64,000 nt of DNA from positions 3,041,001 to 3,105,000 of the forward strand of contig NZ_CP108041.1 of assembly GCF_036173065.1 (NCBI RefSeq), written 5' to 3'. Shown piece after piece: positions 35,309-43,570 of the stretch. The translations under genes were made by a program, and so were the position numbers. The notes beneath the pieces are model-generated. The model worked only from the letters and a program-made list of their open reading frames with translations, had not been told where the DNA came from and made no database searches. Source of the DNA: Rhodococcus sp. NBC_00297 (lineage in GTDB: Bacteria > Actinomycetota > Actinomycetes > Mycobacteriales > Mycobacteriaceae). Each line of letters begins with the position of its first letter. The first letter of the stretch is position 1.

Positions 35309-36154
35309 TCAGAACGTCTCGGCGGCGCGACGGTACCCACGCACCGCAGGCCCCACGAACACCAGGAACAACCCGAACGACCAGGCCAGCGACTGCAACA
35401 GCGGGGAGGTGACCGGGCCACCGAGTGTGAGGCCCTTCATCGAATCGACCGCACAGGAGATGGGGTTGTGCTCGACGAACGGTTGCAACCACGTCGGATA
35501 GGCCCGCGTCGGGACGAAACCGGAATTGAAGAACATGAGAATGGTGAACACCATTCCGACGGCCTCGACCAGAGGGAAGGTGGTGGTCACGATCGCGGCC
35601 GAGGTGACGAACACCGCGAACCCGAGGCCGAACGCCAGCGGCACGAGCATCGCCAGCACGCCCGGAACGGGCCCCTGCTCGAACCGGAAGCCGAGCGTGA
35701 ACCCGACGACGACGATGAGCAACGTCGTGGTGACGATGCGGGCGGTCTCGGCCAGGAGTCGACCCACCAGACCCGCGGCGCGGTGCACCGGCAGGGTCTG
35801 GAAGCGGGACACCAGACCGGCCGCACGCTCTCGGCGCAGACCCACCGCGCTCGCGAGCGACCCGGACATGGCGGCGACCATGGCGATCAGCGGGACGGTG
35901 CCGAAGATGCTGTTCTCCCCGGTGGCCGCCGACACGGAGTTGCCGAGCACCGTGCGGAGCATGAGAAGAAAGACCACCGGGTACACGACGGCCTGGATGA
36001 TGGTCAGCGGATCGCGAGCCCAGCGACGGAGCAGGCGACCGCAGTGCAGCACGCTCTGCGACGCCAGCCCGGCGAGGCTGCGTTCGCCCACGAGGCGTTC
36101 CGGTTCGGGGAGCGCGCGCAGATCGAAGCGGGGTTCGGACGTGGTGTCGGTCAT
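35309..36154 (-). CDS. ABC-2 type permease (DrrB/DrrC-like), 281 aa
   Basis: Integral membrane half of an exporter. About six hydrophobic segments are visible, including VVYPVVFLLML, LLIVVVGFTLGF, VLAMLVPLAFGLGFAVFV and a C-terminal SFGLFLVFVG, together with the FNSGFVPTRAYPxWLQPFVEHNPIS region typical of ABC-2 permeases next to drug-resistance ATPases. The start is ATG 36154, which overlaps the upstream permease stop in an ATGA junction (36151-36154), indicating translational coupling. It is the last gene of a three-gene transporter operon beside the NRPS locus, so export of the peptide or lipopeptide is the likely job. Confidence 0.92.
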   Translation of the reverse strand: MTDTTSEPRFDLRALPEPERLVGERSLAGLASQSVLHCGRLLRRWARDPLTIIQAVVYPVVFLLMLRTVLGNSVSAATGENSIFGTVPLIAMVAAMSGSLASAVGLRRERAAGLVSRFQTLPVHRAAGLVGRLLAETARIVTTTLLIVVVGFTLGFRFEQGPVPGVLAMLVPLAFGLGFAVFVTSAAIVTTTFPLVEAVGMVFTILMFFNSGFVPTRAYPTWLQPFVEHNPISCAVDSMKGLTLGGPVTSPLLQSLAWSFGLFLVFVGPAVRGYRRAAETF

Positions 36155-36951
36155 GATCGCCTCGTGCTGGCCCAGACCGCGAGCGGTACGAGGACCACGA
36201 TGAGGCCCACCGCCCAGGCGATCGCCGGCCACAGTGTCGCGGAGTTGACGCCCCCTTCGGCCATGTCACGCATGGCCTTCGAGAAGAGGGAGATGGGCTG
36301 GTTGCGGACGAACGGACGGATCCATTCGGGGAAGCCTGTCTCGGGAACGAAGCCCGACGACAACATGCCGAGGATCAGCTGGGGCAGGGTCAGTGCCTGG
36401 CTGGTGGCCTCGGGGGACCGGGACAACGATCCGATCGCGTCGCCGCCCGTGGTCAGCGCCGCGCCGACGAGGAGTGCGAACAGCATGAAGATGACGGCGT
36501 CGTCGAGTCCTGCCTGGAATCGGAACCCGATGAGGGAGCCGTAGACCAGCGCGGCTATCAGGGAGAGACTCGCGTGCACCAGGTTGGCCGTCGCTCTCGA
36601 CAGCAGCGGTACCCACGGGGTGACCGGCATCGTCTGCAGTCGGGTGGTCATACCCGACTGACCCTCGATGGCAGCACGCTGCGCTGCGGAGATGGCGGTG
36701 AACGCCATGGCCTGCAGGCAGATGATCGGCATGAGGAACTGGGCGTAGTCCAGGCCCTGGAACTGCATGACGAGCCGGAGCGGCAGGTAGAAGCCGACCG
36801 TGTAGACGGCCGGGGCGACCACGGCGACCACGAGGCTGCCGGACCTGGCCATCGATCCCAGGGACCGTCCGGACAGGCTCGCCCACTGCTTGAACGCCGT
36901 GGGTTCCGGTGCTCGGTGCGAGGCACGTCCTGCGTCTCGGGTGGCCGTCAC
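36151..36951 (-). CDS. ABC-2 type permease (DrrB/DrrC-like), 266 aa
   Basis: Second membrane subunit, paralogous to the gene that follows it: both carry a QTMPV or QTLPV loop after the second helix and an SGFVPxxxxPxWxxPFVxxxPIS motif. Hydrophobic segments include VVAVVAPAVYTVGFYLPL, FLMPIICLQAMAFTAI, FMLFALLVGAAL and a C-terminal VGLIVVLVPLAVW. It starts at GTG 36951 inside a GTGA overlap with the ATPase stop and is coupled to the next permease by ATGA. The two distinct permeases probably form a heterodimer with the adjacent ATPase. Confidence 0.92.
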   Translation of the reverse strand: MTATRDAGRASHRAPEPTAFKQWASLSGRSLGSMARSGSLVVAVVAPAVYTVGFYLPLRLVMQFQGLDYAQFLMPIICLQAMAFTAISAAQRAAIEGQSGMTTRLQTMPVTPWVPLLSRATANLVHASLSLIAALVYGSLIGFRFQAGLDDAVIFMLFALLVGAALTTGGDAIGSLSRSPEATSQALTLPQLILGMLSSGFVPETGFPEWIRPFVRNQPISLFSKAMRDMAEGGVNSATLWPAIAWAVGLIVVLVPLAVWASTRRS

Positions 36952-37946
36952 GAGGGTGCGCCCGAGCCGATGGCGGGTTCGGCCGGAGCCGCATCACCCT
37001 GCGACTGACCGGTGAGGCTCAGGAAGACGTCGTCGAGGGACGGCCGGCGCAGACCGATGTCGGACAGTTCGATGCCCGCGGCGTCGAGCCTCTTCAGCGC
37101 CTCGGCCAGCGTGCCGGGGCCGTCCGGTGCGGGAATGATGATGCTGTCGCCCTGCAGGTCGGCGGCGCTGAAGGTGGGCGGAAGCAGACCGGCGAGAGCA
37201 TCTGCGGCGCGGCGCAGTTCGGTCGGATCCAGCGGGCTGATGTGGCAGTAGTTGCCGCCCGTCATCGACTTCAACTCGTCGGCCGTGCCCTGCGCGATGA
37301 CCCGACCGCGATCGATGACGATGATGCTGTCGCTGAGAACGTCGGCTTCCTCGAGGTACTGCGTGGTCAGCAGCGTCGTGATGCCCTGGTCTCGCAGCGA
37401 CGACACGAGTGACCACACCGCCTTGCGGCTGCGCGGGTCGAGTCCGGTGGTCGGCTCGTCGAGGAACACGACCTTCGGACGCACCACGAGACCGCACGCG
37501 ATGTCGATGCGTCGACGCATACCGCCGGAGTAGCCGCGGACCTGTCGATCCCCGGCCTCGATCAGGTCGAAGTCGTTGAGAAGGTTCTCGGCGCGCACAC
37601 GGGCCGACTTCTTCGTCAGTCCCATGAGACGACCGAAGAGGACGAGGTTCTCCCGCCCGGTCAGGGCGTCGTCGAGAGCGGCGTACTGACCCGTCATGAG
37701 GATGGAACGCCGGACGGCCGCAGGATCCTGCGCCACGTCGTGGCCGGACACCACCGCACGTCCGCGATCCGGTCGGACCAGCGTCGCGAGCACCTTCACG
37801 GTGGTGGTCTTCCCGGCGCCGTTGGGCCCGAGAACTCCGAGGATGGAGCCGGTGGGGACGCTGAAATCGATGCCGCGCAGTGCGTCAACCGTTCCGAAGG
37901 ACTTGTGAACGTCCTCTACGAGTACGGCTGTGTCGTCTGATGGCAT
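36948..37946 (-). CDS. ABC transporter ATPase, DrrA-like (daunorubicin-resistance type), 332 aa
   Basis: Powers the exporter. Visible motifs: Walker A GPNGAGKTTT near residue 39, Q-loop TGQYAALDDALTGRENL, signature YSGGMRRR, Walker B VVFLDEPTTGLDPRSR, and an H-loop position occupied by Gln (LLTTQYLEEAD), as is normal in the DrrA group. The C-terminal domain ends with LRRPSLDDVFLSLTG, also DrrA-like. ATG 37946 has GGAG close upstream. In mycolata such systems export complex lipids and peptides; its placement beside NRPS and acyltransferase genes suggests it exports their product. Confidence 0.94.
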   Translation of the reverse strand: MPSDDTAVLVEDVHKSFGTVDALRGIDFSVPTGSILGVLGPNGAGKTTTVKVLATLVRPDRGRAVVSGHDVAQDPAAVRRSILMTGQYAALDDALTGRENLVLFGRLMGLTKKSARVRAENLLNDFDLIEAGDRQVRGYSGGMRRRIDIACGLVVRPKVVFLDEPTTGLDPRSRKAVWSLVSSLRDQGITTLLTTQYLEEADVLSDSIIVIDRGRVIAQGTADELKSMTGGNYCHISPLDPTELRRAADALAGLLPPTFSAADLQGDSIIIPAPDGPGTLAEALKRLDAAGIELSDIGLRRPSLDDVFLSLTGQSQGDAAPAEPAIGSGAPS

Positions 37947-38007
37947 TGGTCTCCACTGTCGTCGGGTGCGGTGTCGTCAGTGCTCGTCGCTCGAGAGCGA
38001 TCATGCC

Positions 38008-38022
38008 CGACCGAGTCGGTCG
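38008..38022. promoter_or_regulatory. Palindrome CGACCGA-G-TCGGTCG, candidate operator of the ABC operon
   Basis: A perfect 7+7 inverted repeat around a single G, 62-76 bp upstream of the ATPase start (37946, minus strand), in the only non-coding gap from which the transporter operon can be transcribed separately. The size and symmetry suit a dimeric repressor. No regulator gene is visible nearby. Confidence 0.4.
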
Positions 38023-38106
38023 CGGAGCGACGTGTCGAGCGTGCGGCACTGTCGAAGTCATCCCGCGAACCCCGACCGATGTTACTTCTTCCACGTGGGA
38101 GCCGTG

Positions 38107-38128
38107 GTGGTGGACCGAGTCCGACCAC
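38107..38128 (-). terminator. Possible terminator after the inactive acyltransferase gene
   Basis: GTGGT-GGAC / GTCC-GACCAC arms with one bulged base and a 3-nt loop, about 50-70 bp downstream of the stop at 38177 on the minus strand. It would separate the acyltransferase genes from the ABC transporter operon. Confidence 0.4.
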
Positions 38129-38176
38129 GTCCGAGGACGCGGCCGAACCCGTTTCGACTGTGTGGTGGCAGGTGAG

Positions 38177-39142
38177 TCAGGAGGCGACGTTCGCGCGCTC
38201 CCGTGCGTGGCGAGAGAGTCGCCCCAGGCGAGAGAACTGCGCGGCGGCGGAGTGCTCCAGGCCTCGCAGCTCGTCCTCCACGTGGTGCAGAACGGTGGCG
38301 AGATCGAGTGCGGGCACCGAGGAGGAGAGCGTCACCACGGTGGCTGCGCCGACACGGCACACGGTGGCGGTGACGGAACGCGCGTCCTCCGCGATGTGCG
38401 GTCCGAAGGACAGAAGGTCGGGCGTGTCGACCCCGGACGGCGGGACCGGCATGTCCGCGACGTGCAGAGCGGTGACGGGTGACGTCCCGGCCGGAACCGC
38501 GCGCCGCACGGCGGTGGAGACGACCGTCGACACCACGTCCGCGATCGTGGTCTGACCGAGTCCCGCGGAGATCTGCTCGAGTCGGACGGTGGGGAACTGC
38601 GCGACGAGTGAACGGGCGTCACCCAGTGGTGCCGGGTACGCCGGCGCGTCGGCACCGTCGAACGGTCGGTACGCGTGGCGTGCCACGGGCCCACCCGGAC
38701 GAGCGGGACGGCCGGGAGCGAGGACGGTCTCGACGATGCGGGTGATCGTGCGCGACTCGACGGGCCCGACTGCGGAGCGGAACACGGCGACTGCCGATCC
38801 GCTCGGCACCGCATCGAAGCCCGACACCTCGGTGAAGACGTCGAGGCACCACGGTGCGTCGGTCGACGGGTGCGCGGCGTCGAGAAGCGCGACGACGGTG
38901 CCGGCCGCGACGCCCGGCGCGTGGACGGTCACCCGGGCGTGCTCGTCGGTTCCGAGCAGACCTGCCTCTGCGGCGAGGTCGGTCAGGTGCCTCGACATGC
39001 GATCCGGCGTGGAGCTCTCGGATCCCGGACGCACGACGAACACGTGACGGCGGAGAGACGTGGGTGCATGCGTCCAGACGCCGACGGATGCGCGAGGGGT
39101 GTCCGTCGTGGTGACGGGAGTGCGGCTGTGTCGGGGCGCCAT
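38177..39142 (-). CDS. Shortened WS/DGAT-like protein lacking the HHxxxDG catalytic motif, 321 aa
   Basis: By eye it follows the WS/DGAT layout: a WCLDVFTEVSGFDAVPSGSAVAVF segment corresponds to the WQLHFLVDLHGVDGVPDGGTVMIA-type segment of its neighbours, TTIADVVSTVVSTAV matches TTVNDMLTAIISLAL, and VLHHVEDELRGLE matches the C-terminal helix. Where active members have HHSxxDG this one has FRSAVGPVES, so both histidines and the DG are gone, and the whole protein is about 140 residues shorter. ATG 39142 is preferred because GAAGGA lies 7 nt upstream; an alternative GTG at 39196 overlaps the previous stop (GTGA). The frame is intact, so it may be a non-catalytic partner or regulator, or a decaying duplicate. 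Confidence 0.7.
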   Translation of the reverse strand: MAPRHSRTPVTTTDTPRASVGVWTHAPTSLRRHVFVVRPGSESSTPDRMSRHLTDLAAEAGLLGTDEHARVTVHAPGVAAGTVVALLDAAHPSTDAPWCLDVFTEVSGFDAVPSGSAVAVFRSAVGPVESRTITRIVETVLAPGRPARPGGPVARHAYRPFDGADAPAYPAPLGDARSLVAQFPTVRLEQISAGLGQTTIADVVSTVVSTAVRRAVPAGTSPVTALHVADMPVPPSGVDTPDLLSFGPHIAEDARSVTATVCRVGAATVVTLSSSVPALDLATVLHHVEDELRGLEHSAAAQFSRLGRLSRHARERANVAS

Positions 39143-39192
39143 GGCGTGTCCTTCGGTGTGCGGGTTCGGGCTGCGGAACGAGTGAGAGGACG

Positions 39193-40650
39193 TCACGGCG
39201 AAACCGTGATCGTCGTGGGGGTGACGGCCTGCGCCGCCGGAGGATCGGCGTCGCTCGGAGCGACCGCCGCCTCCAGACGGTCGAATGCGGTGCGGATGTG
39301 GCGTATGTATCGAGCGGTGTCCGGCATCGCGTCGTCCACGGACGTGACCGACACGAACATCGACGCGCCGAAGGTGGCGACGGCGTGCGCCAGAGCCACT
39401 CCGGTGACGGTGGGGAGGGGCCCGAAGACGCCCACCATGGGTGATCCGGCGATCGTGACTCCGCCCACGCCGTACGGCACGTTGGTGATCATCGTGTTGG
39501 TGGCGACCCGTGCCGGTGCGGCCGGTGACCTCATGGTCTTGCCCAGCAACGCCATCAGCGGCGCCGGCATCACGGTGAGCGGATGCGCCGGCAGCCGGGT
39601 GGCGACAGCGGTGGCGTGGTCCTTGGCCCGCGAAGCTGACGCGTGCACGGCCCGCAGGCGCACCACCGGGTCGATCACATCGGTGTGCAGCGACAACGTC
39701 GCGACCGCGATCCGGTTGGCGTTGGTGCTCTCCCCCATGGCGCGCGTGCTCACCGGGATGGTGGTGCCCAACGAGTCGGTGGGCAGCTCACCGTCCTCCG
39801 CGAGATACGCGGACAGCGCGAGCGAGACGACCGTGACCATGACGTCGTTGAGAGTGACGCCTCCGGCCCTGTTCTTCAGTGCGCGGACACGGCTCATCTC
39901 GAAGAACGTCATGTCGAAGACCATCGACGGGCGTACTCGACGGTTGAAGCGCGTGGCGGGGAAGGATTCGTGCGCTGCGGTGCCGGAGTCGGACGAGGCC
40001 TTCAACGCGCGGGCCGCCGTTCGCCGCCGCAGCGCCGCTCCCGTGAGGGTCACGATGTCGCGCGGAAGTGCGCGTGCCGCTCGGACGGGACTTGGGACGT
40101 CCACCGCAGTGTCCGGGTCCACGCGCGGTGTCGGGTTCGGGCCGAAGACGCGGTTCACCAGTTCGACGGACCCCATGCCGTCGATCGCGCTGTGGTGGCT
40201 CCGGAAGATCACTACGGTGGCGCCCTCGGCCACCCCGTCGATGCCGGTGACGTCGAGGACGAAGTGGAACTGCCACGGCGGGCGTTCACGCGGCAGCCGT
40301 GTGATCGTGAAGTCGGTGATCATCGACACGAGCAGGTCGCGGCTCTGTCCCGCCGGCGGCGTGTGCACGTACACGTGCTCGGTGACGTCGACCTCGGTCG
40401 GTACCCAGTGAGGGAACGCCAGGTTCGCGGGGACCGACACCAGCAGCCGGGTGAAGAGCGGGTCGAGCGCGAGGATGCCGCGCCCGAACTCGGCGGCATC
40501 GGCGACGGAGCGCACGGACGCGCCGTCGGCCAGGACGTAGCAGTGCACCACGGCGGCGGACGTGAGCGGCGACTCGAAGAAGAAATTGAGGGCGTCGCGT
40601 GCGTGCATGGCGGTACCACGTTCGGCCGTGCCCCGACGTGCCATGGTCAT
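39193..40650 (-). CDS. WS/DGAT-type O-acyltransferase, 485 aa
   Basis: Full-length family member: N-terminal MHARDALNFFFES, active site SHHSAIDGMGSV, ATRFN, LNDVMVTVVSLAL and MITNVPYG blocks are present. The start is placed at ATG 40650, with a GAAGGG ribosome binding site upstream; an internal ATG at 40608 matches the conserved family start but has no better site. It lies between two other family members, with 54 bp or less to the shortened paralogue (or a 4-bp overlap if that begins at 39196) and 103 bp to the upstream one, probably with its own promoter. Confidence 0.9.
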   Translation of the reverse strand: MTMARRGTAERGTAMHARDALNFFFESPLTSAAVVHCYVLADGASVRSVADAAEFGRGILALDPLFTRLLVSVPANLAFPHWVPTEVDVTEHVYVHTPPAGQSRDLLVSMITDFTITRLPRERPPWQFHFVLDVTGIDGVAEGATVVIFRSHHSAIDGMGSVELVNRVFGPNPTPRVDPDTAVDVPSPVRAARALPRDIVTLTGAALRRRTAARALKASSDSGTAAHESFPATRFNRRVRPSMVFDMTFFEMSRVRALKNRAGGVTLNDVMVTVVSLALSAYLAEDGELPTDSLGTTIPVSTRAMGESTNANRIAVATLSLHTDVIDPVVRLRAVHASASRAKDHATAVATRLPAHPLTVMPAPLMALLGKTMRSPAAPARVATNTMITNVPYGVGGVTIAGSPMVGVFGPLPTVTGVALAHAVATFGASMFVSVTSVDDAMPDTARYIRHIRTAFDRLEAAVAPSDADPPAAQAVTPTTITVSP

Positions 40651-40682
40651 GTTCCGGCCCTTCAGCGATGTGATGAAGGGGA

Positions 40683-40711
40683 AAGCTACTCCGACCGAAC
40701 GTTCTGTACAA
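40683..40711 (-). promoter_or_regulatory. Candidate promoter with embedded operator upstream of the 40650 acyltransferase
   Basis: On the minus strand a TTGTAC box (40706-40711) is followed after 17 bp by TAGCTT (40683-40688). The palindrome-like ACAGAACGTTCGGT (40694-40707 on the plus strand as ACCGAACGTTCTGT) fills the spacer. It is almost identical to the site at 35240-35253. The -10 box is weak; the arrangement of an operator inside the spacer is the main argument. Confidence 0.45.
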
Positions 40712-40753
40712 GCTTTATGCCCGTTTTTACGCTGTAACAAAACTGTAGGCATG

Positions 40754-42202
40754 CTAAGCAACGGTGGCGACGGACGCGCGCTCGCTGGTGTCGGTCGCGA
40801 CCGCGAGCGTGTCCACCGCCGAGGCGAGCAGTGCCGTGTAGTGGTCGACGTCCGGCATCAGGGCGCGGTGGGACACCGCGGTCAGGCACATCCGACCGCC
40901 GGCCGACACGACGACATGCGCGAGTTGGACCCCCTCCACCACGGGGAGGGGTGCGAACACGCCCGTCACGGGCGCGCCCGCCAACTCCATCCGGTCGTTG
41001 CCGTAGGCGATGTTGGAGATCAACGTGTTCGTGCCGGTCGTCGTGGGGGCAGCGGGGCGGCGGGGCATCAGTCGAGCGATCGCCGCCAGGAGTGGGGCCG
41101 GTGCCGAGTTCATGGGATGGGAGGGGAGGCTGCGGAGCCGCGTCGCGAGGTCGGACTTGCGGTCGCGTGCTGCCGCGGAGACCGCGCGCAGACGGTCGAC
41201 CGGATCTGCGACGTCCGTGAACAGATCGACCACGGCGATCGCGAGCTGGTTCGCGGTCTCGCCCGTCGTGTCGACGGTGCGCACGTTGACGGGGAACGAC
41301 GCCCCGAGGCTCGTGGCCGGGAGCTCGCCGCCCAGGTAGTCCGACAGCGCGATCGACACCACTGTCATGACGACGTCGTTCACGGTCGCGCCAGGCACGG
41401 CGGACTTGATCGCGCGAACACGATCGAGGTCGAACCACGCCATCCCGAACGTCATGTCCGGAGCGAGATTTCGATTGAAACGCGTGGCCGGGTAGTGATG
41501 GGCGGTGGGTCGCTGTACAGGGTCGAGCTGCCGGACCGCACGCCATCGGCGGACACCGCGGCCGGCGAAACCGGCGAACTCGCGGGGAAGCGAACGAAGA
41601 GCAGCGAACGGGGTCGGCACGGCGATGCTCTCGCGGTCAAAGACGTCGTTGCGGTGCGCCGAGACGTCGGCGGACGGCGGGGCCAGCATTCGGTGGACGA
41701 GCGACGTGGTGCCCATCCCGTCGATGGCGCTGTGGTGCACCTTGAGGAGGAGCACGCTGCCGCCCTCGGGAACGCCCGGTACTCCGCGCAGACCTGTCAC
41801 GAGGTGGATCTGCCACGCGGGGACGTCGAAGTCGAACGGCGTGCTCGAGGCGTCCATCACTCGTCGACGCAGGAAGTGGTCCGGATGCTCGTCGGCCGCG
41901 GAAGCATCGTGGACGAACACGTGCGCGCGGACGTCGACGTCGCACTCGACCCACACGGGAAAGGCGAGGTCGGCGATCGTCGTCCGCAGGCGACGCCGGA
42001 ACAGAGGGTGGAGGTCGAGCACGCTCCGCGCGAAGCGCTCGACGTCCGCAAGCGTGCGGAGCGATCCGTCCGAGCGGGCGGCGTCCACGACGATGCCGTG
42101 CACGATGGTGCCCGGCGTGCGCTCGCTCTCGAAGTAGTAGTTCAGCGCGTCCCGCGGTGCCATCGGCTCACCCACCGCGGAGGTATGTCGTCGTGTCGCC
42201 AT
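40754..42202 (-). CDS. WS/DGAT-type O-acyltransferase, 482 aa
   Basis: Full-length member with MAPRDALNYYFES near the N-terminus, active site VHHSAIDGMGTT, ATRFN, TVNDVVMTVVSIAL and LISNIAYG blocks. It starts at ATG 42202 with a GAAGG-type site 8 nt upstream. It is the first gene of the minus-strand series of acyltransferases that leads down toward the ABC transporter operon, and it has a recognisable promoter (42280-42308). Substrate unknown; typical acceptors in the family are fatty alcohols, diacylglycerol or other hydroxylated lipids. Confidence 0.9.
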   Translation of the reverse strand: MATRRHTSAVGEPMAPRDALNYYFESERTPGTIVHGIVVDAARSDGSLRTLADVERFARSVLDLHPLFRRRLRTTIADLAFPVWVECDVDVRAHVFVHDASAADEHPDHFLRRRVMDASSTPFDFDVPAWQIHLVTGLRGVPGVPEGGSVLLLKVHHSAIDGMGTTSLVHRMLAPPSADVSAHRNDVFDRESIAVPTPFAALRSLPREFAGFAGRGVRRWRAVRQLDPVQRPTAHHYPATRFNRNLAPDMTFGMAWFDLDRVRAIKSAVPGATVNDVVMTVVSIALSDYLGGELPATSLGASFPVNVRTVDTTGETANQLAIAVVDLFTDVADPVDRLRAVSAAARDRKSDLATRLRSLPSHPMNSAPAPLLAAIARLMPRRPAAPTTTGTNTLISNIAYGNDRMELAGAPVTGVFAPLPVVEGVQLAHVVVSAGGRMCLTAVSHRALMPDVDHYTALLASAVDTLAVATDTSERASVATVA

Positions 42203-42279
42203 CGGAAGTACCGCCTTCGTCTCGGTCGGGGCCAGAACGCTGTCACCGGGCCGCAGCCTCGTTCGGCCGCCTGTACCCG

Positions 42280-42308
42280 ATGATCGCCCTGTTTCGGGCC
42301 CGTGTTAA
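42280..42308 (-). promoter_or_regulatory. Candidate promoter for the 42202 acyltransferase
   Basis: Minus-strand TTAACA (42303-42308), 17-bp spacer, GATCAT (42280-42285), giving a leader of roughly 70 nt. The -35 is one base from the TTGACA consensus; the -10 matches 4 of 6. Confidence 0.45.
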
Positions 42309-42391
42309 CGGAATGACGAATCTTCTTGCTCGTGCATGGCCGCACGCCCGTCTGTGACGTCGCCTAGAGTGCGAGGCGATGGGGCGCATGA

Positions 42392-42410
42392 CACTGCTGT
42401 GACGGCAGTG
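42392..42410. promoter_or_regulatory. Inverted repeat CACTGC ... GCAGTG before the mycolyltransferase gene
   Basis: Six-base arms (42392-42397, 42405-42410) with a 7-nt loop, followed by further CACTG and GCAGTG words up to about 42432. The cluster lies 17-57 bp before the mycolyltransferase ATG, so it may be a leader structure or operator. No clear promoter boxes were identified in this gap. Confidence 0.3.
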
Positions 42411-42448
42411 CACTGTCGCCGGGAGTGCAGTGCGAGAGGGATACGACG

Positions 42449-43483
42449 ATGACGTGGACACGACGGCCGATCACCGCTCTGGTCGCCGCTGCGGTGGTCG
42501 GTGCGCTCATGACGGCCACCCCCACCGTCGCCCGAGCCGACGACGCACCGATCGCCGCGGTCGAGACCGGCTCGGGTGCGCGGGTGGAGAGCGTGGAGTT
42601 CGTCGGCGGTCAGCAGTACCTCGTCACCGTGTACTCGCCGTCGATGGATCGGTCGGTTCCGCTGCAGGTGTTCCGGCCCGCCGACACCTCGGCCCGGCGC
42701 CCCACGTACTACCTGCTCAACGGGGCGAGTGGCGGCGAGGATCCGTCGAGCAACTGGCCAGATCAGGCCGATGTGTCCACCTTCTTCGCGGACAAGAACG
42801 TCAACGTGGTCGTGCCCAAGGCCGGCGCCTTCAGCTATTACACCGACTGGGTCGCGGACGACCCGGAGCTCGGCCGCAACAAGTGGGAGACCTTCCTGCT
42901 GGACGAGCTGCCCCCTCTCATGAACCGCTCGCTCGGAACGACGGGTACCCAGGCCGTCGGCGGCATCTCGATGGCGGCGAGCGCGGTCCTGATGTTGGCC
43001 GCCGATCGACCCGGCTTCTACTCGTCGGTCGCGTCCTTCAGCGGCTGTGCCGGCACGTCGGACGACCTGGGCCGCGCCTTCGTCAAGCTCGTGGTCGAGG
43101 CGCGCGGCGGGGGCGACACGGAGAACATGTGGGGACCCGACGACGGTCCGGAGTGGGCGGCCAACGACGCGTTGCTCAACGCGGACAAGCTGCGCGGCAC
43201 TCCTCTCTACGTCACCACGGGAAGTGGGCTGCCCGGCTTCGACGAGACTCTCCAGAGTGCCCGCATCGCAGGGGACGTCCCCGCACTGATCAACCGGGTC
43301 GTCGTGGGCGGCGGCATCGAGTCGATCACCAACACGTGCACGCGGACGTTCGCGGAGCGACTGGCGCAACTCGGCATTCCGGCCACGGTGAAGTTCCGAG
43401 ACAACGGAACGCATTCCTGGGCCTACTGGCAGGAGGACCTGCACGAATCCTGGCCCATGGTGGCGGCGTCCCTCGGAGTCTGA
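42449..43483 (+). CDS. Secreted mycolyltransferase / antigen 85-like esterase, 344 aa
   Basis: Transfers mycolic acids onto trehalose or arabinogalactan in the outer envelope. An N-terminal signal peptide is visible (TRRPIT, then LVAAAVVGALMTA, probable cleavage after VARA). The alpha/beta-hydrolase nucleophile sits in GGISMAAS; a GSGLPGFDE-type acid region and a late histidine in NGTHSWAYW complete the likely triad. A YYLLNG segment followed by WPDQADVSTFFADKNVNVVVP is typical of the antigen 85 family. The start is ATG 42449 with GAGAGGG 8 nt upstream; an upstream in-frame start would spoil the signal peptide. It is divergent from the acyltransferase series, so it is probably not part of the same operon, but it shows that the host makes mycolic acids. 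Confidence 0.9.
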   Translation: MTWTRRPITALVAAAVVGALMTATPTVARADDAPIAAVETGSGARVESVEFVGGQQYLVTVYSPSMDRSVPLQVFRPADTSARRPTYYLLNGASGGEDPSSNWPDQADVSTFFADKNVNVVVPKAGAFSYYTDWVADDPELGRNKWETFLLDELPPLMNRSLGTTGTQAVGGISMAASAVLMLAADRPGFYSSVASFSGCAGTSDDLGRAFVKLVVEARGGGDTENMWGPDDGPEWAANDALLNADKLRGTPLYVTTGSGLPGFDETLQSARIAGDVPALINRVVVGGGIESITNTCTRTFAERLAQLGIPATVKFRDNGTHSWAYWQEDLHESWPMVAASLGV

Positions 43484-43570
43484 TTCTCCGGCTGTGCGCC
43501 ACGGCCGCGAGCGTGTCGAACTTTGCGGCGCGTCCCCTTATTGTCGACGGTGGAAAGGGGGTCGCCGATC

